Counted from the stretch's first letter, positions 10,274 through 21,082 are shown. The stretch: DNA of 59,766 nucleotides from Saprospiraceae bacterium (GCA_020631405.1 JAHDHH010000016.1:1-59766), one strand, 5' to 3'. Translations and numbers: made by a program. Notes: generated by a model from the letters alone, not told the origin.

Positions 10274-13200
10274 ATGAGAGGACTCATCACTCTTTGCTGT
10301 TATCTTACGCTAGTTACCCACCTACTTGGGTACTCAGTAAATGGTGATACTACTCCTCCAGTAATCATCACTGAAGCTTCAGACCTAAGTGTCAGTTGTA
10401 AGACTAACTACATTGATTCTTTACTCCTTTGGCATAGCGAGTTTGGTGGCTTAGTAGCTATGGATAATGATAGTATTGCGGCATATGTTGCAACAATCAC
10501 CGCTGATGACTTAGTCAATGCATTTGAGGCAAGTCAACTCTCTGGATGTATCAACGATGCAGGATTGAGTGTTGGTTTTTTTGCTATAGATACTTGCGGC
10601 AACAGTACCGTTGATACTTCATACGCCACATTTAGTGTCTTTGATATTGAGAGGCCAGTGATCCTCAATCAAGCAGCAGATACTCTGTTGACTTGTGATG
10701 CTATGTTTAGTCAAAACCTTCAACTCTGGATAGATAGCCATGGAGGTTCCACAGCAGTAGACTCATGCAGTACAGTTGCTTGGAATGAATATATCTGGGC
10801 TGACAATCAAGGCAACAATGGATTTGCCCAAATCGGAGAGCCATACGATTTAATTATTGATCGGACGGATTGTGAATGGTTTATGGATGTGTCCTTTTTT
10901 GCCGTAGATGAGTGTGGCAATAGGCAACCTACCAATGCAAGACTCTCAATTGTCGATACCATAGCACCTGTCTTTGTAAGTATTCCCCAAGATATCACAG
11001 TGACCTGTGATTCGATACCAGTAGTGGACAGTTTGGTGGTCTTGGATTACTGTGATGGTATTATTAAGTATTTTCCAGAAGAATTCGATTCGAAGTCTAA
11101 TGATCCAAGCCAATGTGATTATTATAATTATTTGATAGAAAGAGTATGGAGGGTATCTGATGCCTGTGGTAATATGTTGACCCATACTCAGACCATTGAG
11201 GTTATTGATACGATAGGTCCACTTATTAGCATAAACCAATTCGTCACGATTGGGTGTGATAGAGATACTTTAGGCTACTTACAGTTTGCAACTATAGAGG
11301 ACCAATGTGGAGGAGAATTTGAAGTCGATTACCTTGATCAAGAAATAGCGTCAGGCTGCAATGCTGGATTTCAGCGATCATATACAGTTACAGATGTGTG
11401 TGGCAATACTTCTACAGCCATCCAACAAATCAATACTGTAGATAATGATCCACCTCAACTTATTCAAGCGCCACAGTCCTTAGAGATCTACTGTGAGAGT
11501 TCTGTTGATTATGAGGAAGTGATCCAAGAATGGCTTGATAGCCTCGGCTATGCACAGATTTTTGATGAATGTCAACAGGTCAATGGATTTGGAGCAGAAC
11601 CTGGGAGTTTTTCAATCTCTGACCCGAATACCTATCCAGGTGCTGAGCCTTCTCTTCAAGGAGAAGACCTGTGTCAAATCAGAGCAGGAGGGCTCATGTA
11701 TACTGAAAGTGTCATCTTCGTTTTTGCTGATGACTGTGACAACATAGTCCAATCCATCAAGTCTATCAATGTCTATGACACTCTAGCACCAATCATTACC
11801 AATTGTCCAGAGAATCTTGAAATTTCGCTAGAGAATGAAGATTGTGCTATCATAACTACATTACCTATACCGGACTACGTAGACAATTGTTTGGGAGGTG
11901 ACGAGACTCAATCGTTCACTATGACTCAACAGTTGACTTCGGATAACCCAGGGAGTCAGACTTCAGTGATAGACCCACTTACCTTTAGGTTTACTGACGT
12001 TGATCCTAATATTTTGGGTAGTGGAAATTCTGAACTAAGTATTTTGTTTTCTCAAATTGATGGAAATGGTACTCAAGAGTATTTTAATATTCTCATAGAG
12101 GGAACAAGCTACGGCAGGTCACCGCAATTGGAAAATGAATGCGACAATGCTAGCATGATCATATTGGGAGTTACTCAAAACACCCTGCTAGCCTGGTTAT
12201 CAGATGGCGAAATTACAGTGGAGCTTATTCCTAACAATACACCTAGTAACCTGGCAAACACTGTTAATGATATCTGCAGCGAATCTAGTATTACCCTAGA
12301 GTGGACGATGCCAATTGAGAACCAGAATATTCCAAGAATATTTTATGCTGTTGATGGACAAGACCAAGTTGAATCATCTAGTACTGAATCTATATTAGTC
12401 CTTTTAGAAGAGGGCAATCATGAAGTAGAGTTTTTTATTGAAGACTGTGGAGGCAATGTTGCATCATGTATCACTGAGGTTGTGGTAATAGATAATGTAC
12501 CACCCACTATCTCTTGCCCAAGTGACACCATTATCTACGTAGATGCTCAATGTCAAAGTGAGTATTTGCTAAGTACAGACTTTATCTATATTGACAATTG
12601 TATATCTGCAGGGCAAGTAAGCCAAAGTCAACCAGCCCAAGGACCAGGCTTCTTATCTTTTCAATTGGATAACCAAGTGGAAGACTTTGTAGCTTCGAAT
12701 AGACAGTATCAGTTCAATATACCTAATGCTGAGGATCGTGTCCTCGAAAACCCTCAACTAAAAATAGACTTCGCTGGTAATACTTCTTCTGCTATTGCTA
12801 GCCTCATAGACGAACAAGGCAAGACCCTTATTGACTTCACTGAAGCAGAATTTACAGCTTGCTCAGAAGTCATGTCCGTTACGCTAGAAATAGATCAAGA
12901 AAGTTTCGAAAATTGGGTTGAGGATGACAAGGTTATTGTTGTTTTTGAATCGAACCTGCTCGAGCCATGCGGACCATTAGAGGAAGGGTTTGATAACTTT
13001 AGTAGACTTAAGTTGACATTGACTTATAGCGATATCCAACCAGACTATACAATTACAGGAGATACATTGATATCTGGGTCCATCACCGACTTGCTGAATC
13101 CTCCAAGTCATAATCTAGGTTTGGGAACTTATATCATTGAATATTCAGTGTTTGATGCTACGGGTAATGCAGGTATGTGTGACTTTGCTGTTATAGTTGC

Positions 13201-16200
13201 TGATACTACTGCTCCATCAGTACTTTGTAGTGATACACTAGTATACCTGCCAGTTGACGGATTGATGCCTTATGTCATAGCAAATGACCTAGTAGTAGCT
13301 AGTGCAATGGATAATTGTGCAGTCGCTAATATAAGCTTTGCTCCACTGGAGATAGATTGTAGTTTACTTGGTACTACAGTAAATGTCATCACAACAGTAC
13401 AAGATGCTTCTGGAAATGAGACGCAATGCCTTTCTACAGTGGAAGTACTTGTAGAAAGCATAACACCAACATTCAGCATAGGACTATGCCAAGGTGATGC
13501 CCTTGAATTGAATGCCAATGTACCAGATAATAACGATACAAGTGTACTGACCTACCAATGGTCTGGTCCCTCTGGATTTCTATCGACAGATCCGAGTCCA
13601 GTCATCAACAATCCAAGTAGCCTCAATGCAGGAGCCTATACTGTCAATATTGCCGGACTCAACGGATGCTCAGTATCAGGAACTGTCAATGTGATAGTTA
13701 ATCAGTTTCAAGACCCAGAATTAGCAACTACCAATGACCAATTTTGCATTGGAGACGATATCATTCTCTCCACTGATGAGTTTGGTACTGGAGTTACCTA
13801 TACTTGGTACGAAGGTGTAGCGCCTAACTTGATTGTTATTGCTCAGACAGAAGATCCAATATTGCAACTAAGCCCTCAACAAGGTCAACACTTATATTCT
13901 GTAGTTGTAACCAATGAAGAGTGTACAAGTAACCTATCTAATACCATTGAAATTCTTGTCTCAGATAAGCCAACAGCAAGTGTTGCAAGTCCATTTGTGT
14001 CAGTTTGCGAAGGAGAGATTATCCAATTAGAGTCTGATGGAGATATTTCAGGACAAAATATATTCACCTGGTCGGGGCCAAATGGGTATACAGGTACTGG
14101 ACACCTTCCTGAAGCTATACTCAATGCGAGTCAAGCAAATGAAGGGAATTACATCCTACAAGTAGATAACAATGGTTGTCTTTCTGATACAGCGACAGTC
14201 CAAGTCATAGTATTTGACAAGCCGACAACCCCAATTCTTACTGGTGAGAATGTCCTTTGTGAAGGAGGAAATTTCAATATATCAGCACAAAATATTGCTG
14301 GAGCTGATCAATTCACTTGGTTGCTCAACGGCATATTATTTTCAACGACAACTACCAGCGACCTGACTATACCCAATGCCAATGGGAGTCTATCAGGTGA
14401 CTGGCAATGTTATATAGAAGAAAATCTTTGTAGTTCTGAAGCGTCTCAAGTCTTCGTGGTTAGCGTTGAGTCAAGCCTTCAAGTTGGAGTAAGTAATAAT
14501 AGTCCTGTTTGTGTTGGTGATACAGTATTGCTCAATGCTACCTTTATCCCTGACGCAACCTATACGTGGACTAGCCCATCAGGTTCTGTAATTAATGGTC
14601 AAAAACCAGAAGTGATTGCTGAAGAAGGAGAATACGTCTTGAATATTATTACCAACTCTGGTTGTAGTATCGACGAAAGCACCTTCGTGACAGTTACTAA
14701 TCCACCAATTATCACGGCGATAAGTAACACTGCACCAAGTTGTGATAATGCAAATCAAGCGATATCATTTACACCTACGGTATTCCCAGTTGGAGACTAT
14801 CAATATACTTGGTCTGGACCCAATGACTTTGTATCCAATGTAGAGAACCCAAGCATTACTGGTGCGACGAGTTTGCAAAACGGGACATATACCTTAGTTG
14901 TCTCCATAGATGGGTGTGATTCAGACCCGCAATTTACCGAAGTAGCGATTGACGGTATTCCGGCACAACCTAATATTGTGACCGTCAATAATACTTGTGA
15001 AGGTGAAATCCTGCAATTGACAACTGATGTAGAAAGTAGTGGTTCTACGGTATACATTTGGAATACTCCAAATGGCATAGTAGAGACAACTACTAATCTA
15101 TACTTTTCGGCTAATGTTGGTGTACAAAATAGTGGGCAGTATTCGGTGAGTATAGAAGATGATAATTGTACTTCGCTAGAATCCAACCCTATCATTGTTT
15201 CGATAGTCAGTGAGCCACCTATTCCATTGATCGATGTACCAAGCATTGCATGTGCAGGCGAGACTATAGTACTTCAAGTATTGCAACCTCAGCCTGGTCT
15301 TACCTACACCTGGAATACTCCATCAGGAGGCCAATTCGTTGGGCCTACCTATACGATTAATGAAGCTGGACCAAGTGATATTGGTAACTATGCTGTGGAA
15401 GTTTCTAATGGCAATTGCGTCAATGATCAATTAGTAAGCGATAACTTATTCATCAGGTCCTTGCCTAATCCTCCAATAATAGCATCAAATGATACCATCA
15501 TCTGTGCTAGTAGTATAGAGCAATATGCATTCTGTATTAGCCAGAATATCTTTTTCAATTATGATAGTATCCATATCATAGACCAACAACTGGATAGTAT
15601 TCTTGTCACTACCAATACACCATGTAGCCTATTGGACCTATCCTATGCGAATGGAGAGACCCTCTTCTTAGGCGCTGTTGGATTTGCACAGACATGCCAG
15701 TCAGAGGTATCTGAGATTACAATTATTGATATAGAAAATGATGATGTAGTGAACACATCTTTCGTAGAAGACTCTCTGTTGATTTGTGATGAAGAGGTAG
15801 ACTTAGTGTTGCTTAACTTATCAGAAGACATTGATTCATTTTCAATCAGTGCAAGTGCTGGAATTACCACTGCTATAGATACCTTATTTGGAACTGTTAT
15901 GTTGGATACCTTATTTGATGGTGCTCAACTGGTATTGTCAAGTTACACGGAGTATTGTGGCCTTGTTGGAAGCGATACCTTGGTGTACACATTTGAGGAG
16001 GTATTCCAATTGACTGATGATATCATCGTAATAGAAGATACGGGGGATATGTCTCTTGATGTACTAGCGAACGATCAACTACCTCCTGAATATGACCTGT
16101 CTATAGTAAGTGAACCCATGCGGATTGGGGTGTCAGTTGAAGATAATATGCTATCGACCACAGTGCCAATAGATGTGATAGGTAGTGATCAATTTGACTA

Positions 16201-16543
16201 CCAAGTCTGTAGTGCAATCTGTCCTACGCAATGTGATACAGCTACTGTGATCTTAGTAATTGGTGATGATTCGAATTGTATAGTATCTAATATGCTGACT
16301 CCTAATGATGATGGTTATAATGATACCTTTAGAGTACCTTGCCTAGATAGTGGAGCTTATCCTGACCATGAGTTATTGATATTCAATAGGTGGGGAGACC
16401 AAGTATACATAGCTGCACCTTATGAGAATGACTGGAAGGCTGAATATAATGGAGAACCCCTACCGAGTGGGACATATTTTTACATTCTAAATTTAAAAGA
16501 TGGCTCGCAACCTTTACAAGGGTTTATAGCTGTAGAACGATGA
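10274..16543 (+). CDS. Giant T9SS type B sorted multi-domain surface protein
   Basis: 2089 residues with an N-terminal signal peptide (residues 1 to ~24). About residues 25-1065 hold HYR-like modules, recognisable by recurring D-x-x-x-P, C-D/C-P pairs and D-x-C-G-N signatures. About 1070-1800 hold eight or nine Ig/PKD-like modules of ~85 residues, each beginning near C-x-G-(D/E) and carrying Y-x-W-(S/T)-x-P. Near 1885-1970 is a V-L-A-N-D-x-x-P cadherin-like module. The last ~85 residues (M-L-T-P-N-D-D-G-Y-N-D-T to G-F-I-A-V-E-R) match the CHU_C gliding-motility-associated domain, a type B sorting signal. It is likely a secreted adhesin. It overlaps porP by 4 bp (ATGA) and heads a three-gene operon. 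Confidence 0.9.
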   Translation: MRGLITLCCYLTLVTHLLGYSVNGDTTPPVIITEASDLSVSCKTNYIDSLLLWHSEFGGLVAMDNDSIAAYVATITADDLVNAFEASQLSGCINDAGLSVGFFAIDTCGNSTVDTSYATFSVFDIERPVILNQAADTLLTCDAMFSQNLQLWIDSHGGSTAVDSCSTVAWNEYIWADNQGNNGFAQIGEPYDLIIDRTDCEWFMDVSFFAVDECGNRQPTNARLSIVDTIAPVFVSIPQDITVTCDSIPVVDSLVVLDYCDGIIKYFPEEFDSKSNDPSQCDYYNYLIERVWRVSDACGNMLTHTQTIEVIDTIGPLISINQFVTIGCDRDTLGYLQFATIEDQCGGEFEVDYLDQEIASGCNAGFQRSYTVTDVCGNTSTAIQQINTVDNDPPQLIQAPQSLEIYCESSVDYEEVIQEWLDSLGYAQIFDECQQVNGFGAEPGSFSISDPNTYPGAEPSLQGEDLCQIRAGGLMYTESVIFVFADDCDNIVQSIKSINVYDTLAPIITNCPENLEISLENEDCAIITTLPIPDYVDNCLGGDETQSFTMTQQLTSDNPGSQTSVIDPLTFRFTDVDPNILGSGNSELSILFSQIDGNGTQEYFNILIEGTSYGRSPQLENECDNASMIILGVTQNTLLAWLSDGEITVELIPNNTPSNLANTVNDICSESSITLEWTMPIENQNIPRIFYAVDGQDQVESSSTESILVLLEEGNHEVEFFIEDCGGNVASCITEVVVIDNVPPTISCPSDTIIYVDAQCQSEYLLSTDFIYIDNCISAGQVSQSQPAQGPGFLSFQLDNQVEDFVASNRQYQFNIPNAEDRVLENPQLKIDFAGNTSSAIASLIDEQGKTLIDFTEAEFTACSEVMSVTLEIDQESFENWVEDDKVIVVFESNLLEPCGPLEEGFDNFSRLKLTLTYSDIQPDYTITGDTLISGSITDLLNPPSHNLGLGTYIIEYSVFDATGNAGMCDFAVIVADTTAPSVLCSDTLVYLPVDGLMPYVIANDLVVASAMDNCAVANISFAPLEIDCSLLGTTVNVITTVQDASGNETQCLSTVEVLVESITPTFSIGLCQGDALELNANVPDNNDTSVLTYQWSGPSGFLSTDPSPVINNPSSLNAGAYTVNIAGLNGCSVSGTVNVIVNQFQDPELATTNDQFCIGDDIILSTDEFGTGVTYTWYEGVAPNLIVIAQTEDPILQLSPQQGQHLYSVVVTNEECTSNLSNTIEILVSDKPTASVASPFVSVCEGEIIQLESDGDISGQNIFTWSGPNGYTGTGHLPEAILNASQANEGNYILQVDNNGCLSDTATVQVIVFDKPTTPILTGENVLCEGGNFNISAQNIAGADQFTWLLNGILFSTTTTSDLTIPNANGSLSGDWQCYIEENLCSSEASQVFVVSVESSLQVGVSNNSPVCVGDTVLLNATFIPDATYTWTSPSGSVINGQKPEVIAEEGEYVLNIITNSGCSIDESTFVTVTNPPIITAISNTAPSCDNANQAISFTPTVFPVGDYQYTWSGPNDFVSNVENPSITGATSLQNGTYTLVVSIDGCDSDPQFTEVAIDGIPAQPNIVTVNNTCEGEILQLTTDVESSGSTVYIWNTPNGIVETTTNLYFSANVGVQNSGQYSVSIEDDNCTSLESNPIIVSIVSEPPIPLIDVPSIACAGETIVLQVLQPQPGLTYTWNTPSGGQFVGPTYTINEAGPSDIGNYAVEVSNGNCVNDQLVSDNLFIRSLPNPPIIASNDTIICASSIEQYAFCISQNIFFNYDSIHIIDQQLDSILVTTNTPCSLLDLSYANGETLFLGAVGFAQTCQSEVSEITIIDIENDDVVNTSFVEDSLLICDEEVDLVLLNLSEDIDSFSISASAGITTAIDTLFGTVMLDTLFDGAQLVLSSYTEYCGLVGSDTLVYTFEEVFQLTDDIIVIEDTGDMSLDVLANDQLPPEYDLSIVSEPMRIGVSVEDNMLSTTVPIDVIGSDQFDYQVCSAICPTQCDTATVILVIGDDSNCIVSNMLTPNDDGYNDTFRVPCLDSGAYPDHELLIFNRWGDQVYIAAPYENDWKAEYNGEPLPSGTYFYILNLKDGSQPLQGFIAVER

Positions 16544-17481
16544 TTAGAATAGTCTACATATTGAGTTTGATGCTAGTAGCAAGTACAGTATATACACAGC
16601 AAGATGCTATGTATACGCAGTTTGCCTACAACAAGATGTCCTACAATCCGGCATTTGCTGCTCAGCTCAAGTATGCTGACTTTAGTATTATGATCAGAGA
16701 CCAATGGAATGGTCTTGATGGTGCACCAGCTTCTCAGATATTGACAGCGGCCCTTCCTTGGAATGCAAAGCAGGCAGGGCTAGGCATCATCGCTTCACGT
16801 GAATCTATAGGAATCAACCAAGTGACTAACCTTAGGTCAATGTATTCTTATGCCATCCAATTGGACAAGGGAGTCCTCAGTGGTGGTTTAGAACTTTCAC
16901 TCAGGAGATATACCCTTGACTTCACTGATGAAAGGTTAGTAGGGTTCGAAGGAATAGAGGCCGACCCAAGTCTAATCAATGGAGTACGAACTCACGGTGT
17001 ATTCAATACTGGGATAGGGTTTTATTATAAGACCAAGTCTCTTTATGCTAGTGTATCAGCACCAAGGCTGCTCAATGCAAAATATCAGGGGGTTGGCCTA
17101 AGCGAAGAGGTAAGACATCTGTATGTCATGGCAGGTACTGCTTTTGAAATTAATAGTGATTTTGACTTGTTACCTCAGGTCTTGGTCAAGGTGGCAGAGC
17201 ATTCTCCATTTGACATAGATGTCCAAGCTAGCATTCTGTATAAAAAGGAATACCATGCAGGGATCAACTTTAGAGTAGGAGGAGCAGATACTTCGCTGGC
17301 GGAGTCTATTGCATTTTTATTCGGATTTAGACCTGTAGAGAATATGTTTTTTGGCTTTAGCTATGATATTACACTGAGTCCATTGCGTAGACATGAGAGT
17401 GGGTCGCTAGAGGCAATATTCAAATACAGTCTAGGAGAGAATGACCCTAAGGAAACTATCTTAAACCCTCGATATTTCTAA
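16540..17481 (+). CDS. PorP/SprF family type IX secretion outer-membrane protein
   Basis: 313 residues: a signal peptide, then the family N-terminus Q-D-A-M-Y-T-Q-F-A-Y-N-K-M-S-Y-N-P-A-F-A and a predicted beta-barrel. PorP/SprF proteins are outer-membrane partners needed for secretion or attachment of specific CHU_C cargo; SprF acts this way for the adhesin SprB. Its position directly behind the 2089-residue cargo, with overlapping stop and start (ATGA), argues that it serves that protein. The next gene starts one base after its stop codon. Confidence 0.92.
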   Translation: MIRIVYILSLMLVASTVYTQQDAMYTQFAYNKMSYNPAFAAQLKYADFSIMIRDQWNGLDGAPASQILTAALPWNAKQAGLGIIASRESIGINQVTNLRSMYSYAIQLDKGVLSGGLELSLRRYTLDFTDERLVGFEGIEADPSLINGVRTHGVFNTGIGFYYKTKSLYASVSAPRLLNAKYQGVGLSEEVRHLYVMAGTAFEINSDFDLLPQVLVKVAEHSPFDIDVQASILYKKEYHAGINFRVGGADTSLAESIAFLFGFRPVENMFFGFSYDITLSPLRRHESGSLEAIFKYSLGENDPKETILNPRYF

Positions 17482-17482
17482 G

Positions 17483-19180
17483 ATGATGAGAGTGAGTAGA
17501 ATAGAGATTGTAGGATGTTTGTTACTATTGAGTACATGGCTTAGTGGTCAGTCTATCTACCTCTTTGACTCGCTAAGTATGAGCCAAGCTAGTATTGACA
17601 ACCTCGATCAGATTAATTCAGCTGACCTGGATTTTTCGCCAGTGATTTGGAAGGACTTACTGGTCTATGTGACCAATGACAGAGAGGGATTAGATTTAGA
17701 TGCTGAGATTAATGAGAAGTATTTTGATTTGAAATTTGCTGATGAGAATGCAACTGGAACCTTCGAGAGGGACGCATTCTTTCCACCAGTGATCAATAGT
17801 GCTTACCACGAAGGGCCATGCAGCTTTACTGCTGATGGCAATACCTTATTTTTCACAAGAGATAACTTAGAGAAGTCTAAACCAATCTACAATGCTCAAA
17901 AGGTCATCACCCTCCAGCTATACTCTTCACAGTTAGGCAGGCAAGATTGGACAGAACCAGTGAAGTGGGAACACTGTACTGACAATTACTCCTATGCTCA
18001 TCCATCACTTTCGCCTGCAGGAGATACCCTCATATTCAGTAGTGATATGAAGGGTGGTTATGGTAAGATGGACCTCTATATTTCCTACAAAGAGTCGGGA
18101 AGGTGGACAGAACCTGTCAACCTTGGAGAACTAGTCAATAGTAAGCAGAATGAGTGGTTTGGCACCTATAAAGATGGTAGGATATTCTATTCCACTGAGC
18201 ATGACTCTAAGAGTGGTGACTTGGATATCTGGATGTACGATATAGAAGAAAGCATGACGATGAAGCTGCCTAGGCCAATCAACTCTGGATATGATGACTT
18301 TGGCTTTAACTTGACTGCTAGCAACCTTGGATACTTTAGTTCTAATCGTCCAGGGGGACAGGGCAAGGATGACCTTTATAAGCTATCATCTAGTGTCGAC
18401 TTTATTAGAGAATCAGAAGTAGAAGTCTCCAACCTACGCTGTGTAGTCGTAGATGAACAGACAAGTAGTTTGGTATCAGGCGCAGAGTTAGAGATTGGAT
18501 TGATCAATGATAAAGAATTGGTACTCAAGACGCTGGTCTCAGGATTGAATACCAATGGCACAGTCACTATCAACAATGACTATCTGTCCACTGACACGAT
18601 TCTGACTTCTAATCTCAAAGGAGAAATAGCTATTGAAACTCCATTCCCTGTCTTTGTAACATTGAAGTCATATAATGCTGGCTACGAAAACTTATCCCAA
18701 GTATTCTACCTTACTGAGGACAGCCTCCAAACAATAGCGCTGAAGCCTAAGCGGGTGATTACTGCCTCTCCACCTCCTAAGCCAGCTACCGTCATGATTA
18801 AGGAACAAGAAATTAGAAAGGGTAGTGTCCTCGTTTTTGATAATATCTATTATGAATACAACAAGGCAGAAATATCAGCAGGCTCTACAGCCGAACTTGA
18901 TGAGCTAGTCATAGCCATGATTAACAACCCTACACTAAAGGTCCAACTCTCGGCACATACAGACTCTAGAGGGGAGTCACTCTACAACCAACTTCTCTCC
19001 GACAAGCGAGCTGACTCTGCAAGGCGGTACCTCATCGACAAAGGAATCAATGCAGCACGTATAGTCTCCATTGGCTTCGGAGAGAGTAGACTCCGAAATA
19101 ACTGTGAAGATGGTGTCAAGTGTACAGAGGACGAGCATCGCTTCAATAGAAGGACAGAGGTCAAGATTTTGGATTATTAG
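17483..19180 (+). CDS. PD40-repeat OmpA-family protein of the T9SS operon
   Basis: 565 residues. After an N-terminal signal sequence, about residues 45-300 contain PD40/WD40-like propeller strands (H-P-S-L-S-P-x-G-D-T-L-I-F-S-S-D, Y-F-S-S-N-R-P-G-G), then a strand-rich linker, possibly CarbD-like, to ~440. The C-terminal OmpA domain (about 455-565) shows the peptidoglycan-binding pattern L-S-A-H-T-D-S-R-G and N-x-x-L-S-x-x-R-A. The architecture is like PorE, which anchors the T9SS to peptidoglycan, but without an evident TPR region. It is the third gene of the operon and probably couples the PorP-bound cargo system to the cell wall (inference). Confidence 0.88.
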   Translation: MMRVSRIEIVGCLLLLSTWLSGQSIYLFDSLSMSQASIDNLDQINSADLDFSPVIWKDLLVYVTNDREGLDLDAEINEKYFDLKFADENATGTFERDAFFPPVINSAYHEGPCSFTADGNTLFFTRDNLEKSKPIYNAQKVITLQLYSSQLGRQDWTEPVKWEHCTDNYSYAHPSLSPAGDTLIFSSDMKGGYGKMDLYISYKESGRWTEPVNLGELVNSKQNEWFGTYKDGRIFYSTEHDSKSGDLDIWMYDIEESMTMKLPRPINSGYDDFGFNLTASNLGYFSSNRPGGQGKDDLYKLSSSVDFIRESEVEVSNLRCVVVDEQTSSLVSGAELEIGLINDKELVLKTLVSGLNTNGTVTINNDYLSTDTILTSNLKGEIAIETPFPVFVTLKSYNAGYENLSQVFYLTEDSLQTIALKPKRVITASPPPKPATVMIKEQEIRKGSVLVFDNIYYEYNKAEISAGSTAELDELVIAMINNPTLKVQLSAHTDSRGESLYNQLLSDKRADSARRYLIDKGINAARIVSIGFGESRLRNNCEDGVKCTEDEHRFNRRTEVKILDY

Positions 19181-19222
19181 GCAATTGAGATAACTTATTT
19201 GCCTTCTCCTAGTTAGATAGAT

Positions 19223-20410
19223 ATGAAAAGAGAGTATATCCTCTACACCTTAGCTGTAATCCAATTTACCAACATAGTTGATTCCATGTTGATCATGCCT
19301 CTTGGTGATATCTTTATAGAGACATTTGATATCACAGCGGCAGAATTTGGCTTTTTGGTTTCTATTTATGCCTTTGCTGCTACGTTTTCTGCCCTGATAG
19401 CGTTTTTCAACTTGGACAAATTCGATAGAAAGCATGCTTTGATTTTTATTTACGTAGGGTTTGGCCTAGCTACGATGCTCTGTGCTATGGCACCAACCTA
19501 TGAAGTGTTATTGGCATTTAGGTTTATTGCGGGCTTGTTTGGGGGAGTGATCGGAGCTCTTGCCTTGTCTATAATTAGTGATTTGTATATGTTTGCTGAA
19601 CGGGGCAAGGCCATGGGAATCTTGATGGCTGCCTTCTCATCTGCCTCTGCTTTTGGGGTGCCATTTGGACTGTATTTAGCAGCTCAAGGCTCTTGGCAAA
19701 CACCATTTTTGATCCTAGGTATTAGTGCTTTGACCCTATCGGTTGCAATTATAGTATTCTTCCCAAGGATGACAGGTCATATTGATCGTCAAAAAGTGAA
19801 CTCAATTAGCAGCACGATACAAGCCATTACTTCTGACAGCAACCAGATGCATGCCTTGGCAGTGGGCTTTTTGATAGTGTTAGGACACTTCATGATTATC
19901 CCGTTTATTTCTCCTTTCTTAATTAAGAATGTTGGCCTAACCCAGACAGATATTGCCCTTCAGTTTTTTCTTGGCGGTATAGCTACAGTGGTCACAGCGC
20001 CATTTATAGGACGGCTTACCGATAAGCTTGGAGTGAACAAGGTATTTACGACCCTGATGATAGTCTGCTTCATTCCAACTATGATGATCACATTCCTCAC
20101 GCCAGCACCTCTACCTTATGTCTTCCTTTGGACGACGCTGTTTTTCATCTTTGCTAGTGGGCGATTTATCCCAGCAAATACAATCATCACTGCCGCTGCA
20201 ACCCCAGAAAACCGAGGGAGTTTCATGTCACTGAAATCATCACTACAACAATTTGCCATAGGTATATCGGCCTTGATTAGTGGGCAGATCATCTTTATCA
20301 ATGATGCTAATCAATATGAAAATTATCCAATCATCGGTGGCATAGCAATCGTGTTAGGCTTAATTGCAATCGTGTATATCAGAGTGTTGAAAGTGGCTAA
20401 AGGTAACTAG
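19223..20410 (+). CDS. MFS transporter
   Basis: 395 residues with about 12 hydrophobic spans and the DHA1-like pattern: V-D-S-M-L-I-M-P-L-G in span 1, F-D-R-K-H-A in loop 2-3, and R-F-I-A-G-L-F-G-G in span 4. In such proteins the substrate is usually a drug or sugar effluxed against protons. Specificity cannot be predicted here. It converges with the RNase H gene. Confidence 0.87.
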   Translation: MKREYILYTLAVIQFTNIVDSMLIMPLGDIFIETFDITAAEFGFLVSIYAFAATFSALIAFFNLDKFDRKHALIFIYVGFGLATMLCAMAPTYEVLLAFRFIAGLFGGVIGALALSIISDLYMFAERGKAMGILMAAFSSASAFGVPFGLYLAAQGSWQTPFLILGISALTLSVAIIVFFPRMTGHIDRQKVNSISSTIQAITSDSNQMHALAVGFLIVLGHFMIIPFISPFLIKNVGLTQTDIALQFFLGGIATVVTAPFIGRLTDKLGVNKVFTTLMIVCFIPTMMITFLTPAPLPYVFLWTTLFFIFASGRFIPANTIITAAATPENRGSFMSLKSSLQQFAIGISALISGQIIFINDANQYENYPIIGGIAIVLGLIAIVYIRVLKVAKGN

Positions 20411-20440
20411 CGAAGAGTAAGAGTACAGAAGGCATATAGA

Positions 20441-21082
20441 CTACTTTCTACCAAAGTCAGCAGGTATCTCACCCCATCCCTTAGTGTCCCACTTGAGTAT
20501 AGTATGGTCCCAGGTATTGTTATGAATCCAGAATAAAGCCTTGTCTATCATTGTCCAAATAACTCTCGTCTCTGCATTCTTGACCAAGGTGGTTTTTACC
20601 TTTTTGTTTCTCAGCCATGCCATCCCAGTTCTAGAATCTGTATAGATGACCATCTTGTGCTTACCCAACTTATTGAACAAAGCCAGCGCATGCACAAGGC
20701 CTAGAAATTCTCCAATATTGTTAGTCCCATGTTTGTAGGGTCCCATCCGGAAAAGTTCGGACTGATCTTGAGTCCAAACTCCACGGTATTCCATGACTCC
20801 CGGATTGCCACTGCATGCGGCATCGACACAGAAGCTATCCATAATCACACCCATCTTAGCGTATCCTGCTGGATTGATATTGGGAGTGGAGGATTTAGAA
20901 GATGCCTTGGAGGCAAAGTTAGGAGCTCCAGAATAGGCTTGCTGTGCCTCTAGCAATGTCTTGAATGATTTGTACTTTGCATTCGGATAGCCTTTAGTCT
21001 GACGTAGACACTCGTCCCAAGTTTCGTAGATTCCTGGGGTCATTCCTACCCACACTACATAATATTTCTTTTTTTTGCTCAT
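20441..21082 (-). CDS. Ribonuclease H with viroplasmin-like N-terminal domain
   Basis: 213 residues. Residues 1-52 form the small caulimovirus viroplasmin/RNase H1 N-terminal domain (Y-Y-V-V-W-V-G-x-x-P-G-I-Y-x-x-W-x-E-C), which binds RNA:DNA hybrids. The RNase H fold follows with V-D-A-A-C-S-G-N-P-G, I-G-E-F-L-G-L-V-H-A-L and I-Y-T-D-S-R-T, supplying the D-E-D carboxylates, and a final D in the C-terminal part. It would degrade RNA in RNA:DNA hybrids. It is divergent from tatD with only 20 bp between the start codons. Confidence 0.9.
   Translation of the reverse strand: MSKKKKYYVVWVGMTPGIYETWDECLRQTKGYPNAKYKSFKTLLEAQQAYSGAPNFASKASSKSSTPNINPAGYAKMGVIMDSFCVDAACSGNPGVMEYRGVWTQDQSELFRMGPYKHGTNNIGEFLGLVHALALFNKLGKHKMVIYTDSRTGMAWLRNKKVKTTLVKNAETRVIWTMIDKALFWIHNNTWDHTILKWDTKGWGEIPADFGRK

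Noticed and set aside
10274..16543. Possible DNA repeats or CRISPR-like array in the giant gene
   Set aside because: The repetition is at the protein-module level with divergent DNA; no identical regularly spaced repeats were seen here or elsewhere in the window.
19177..19203. Hairpin behind the OmpA-family gene as a terminator
   Set aside because: The stem is only about six pairs (AGGCAA with TTGCCT) and has no T run, so it is too weak to call.
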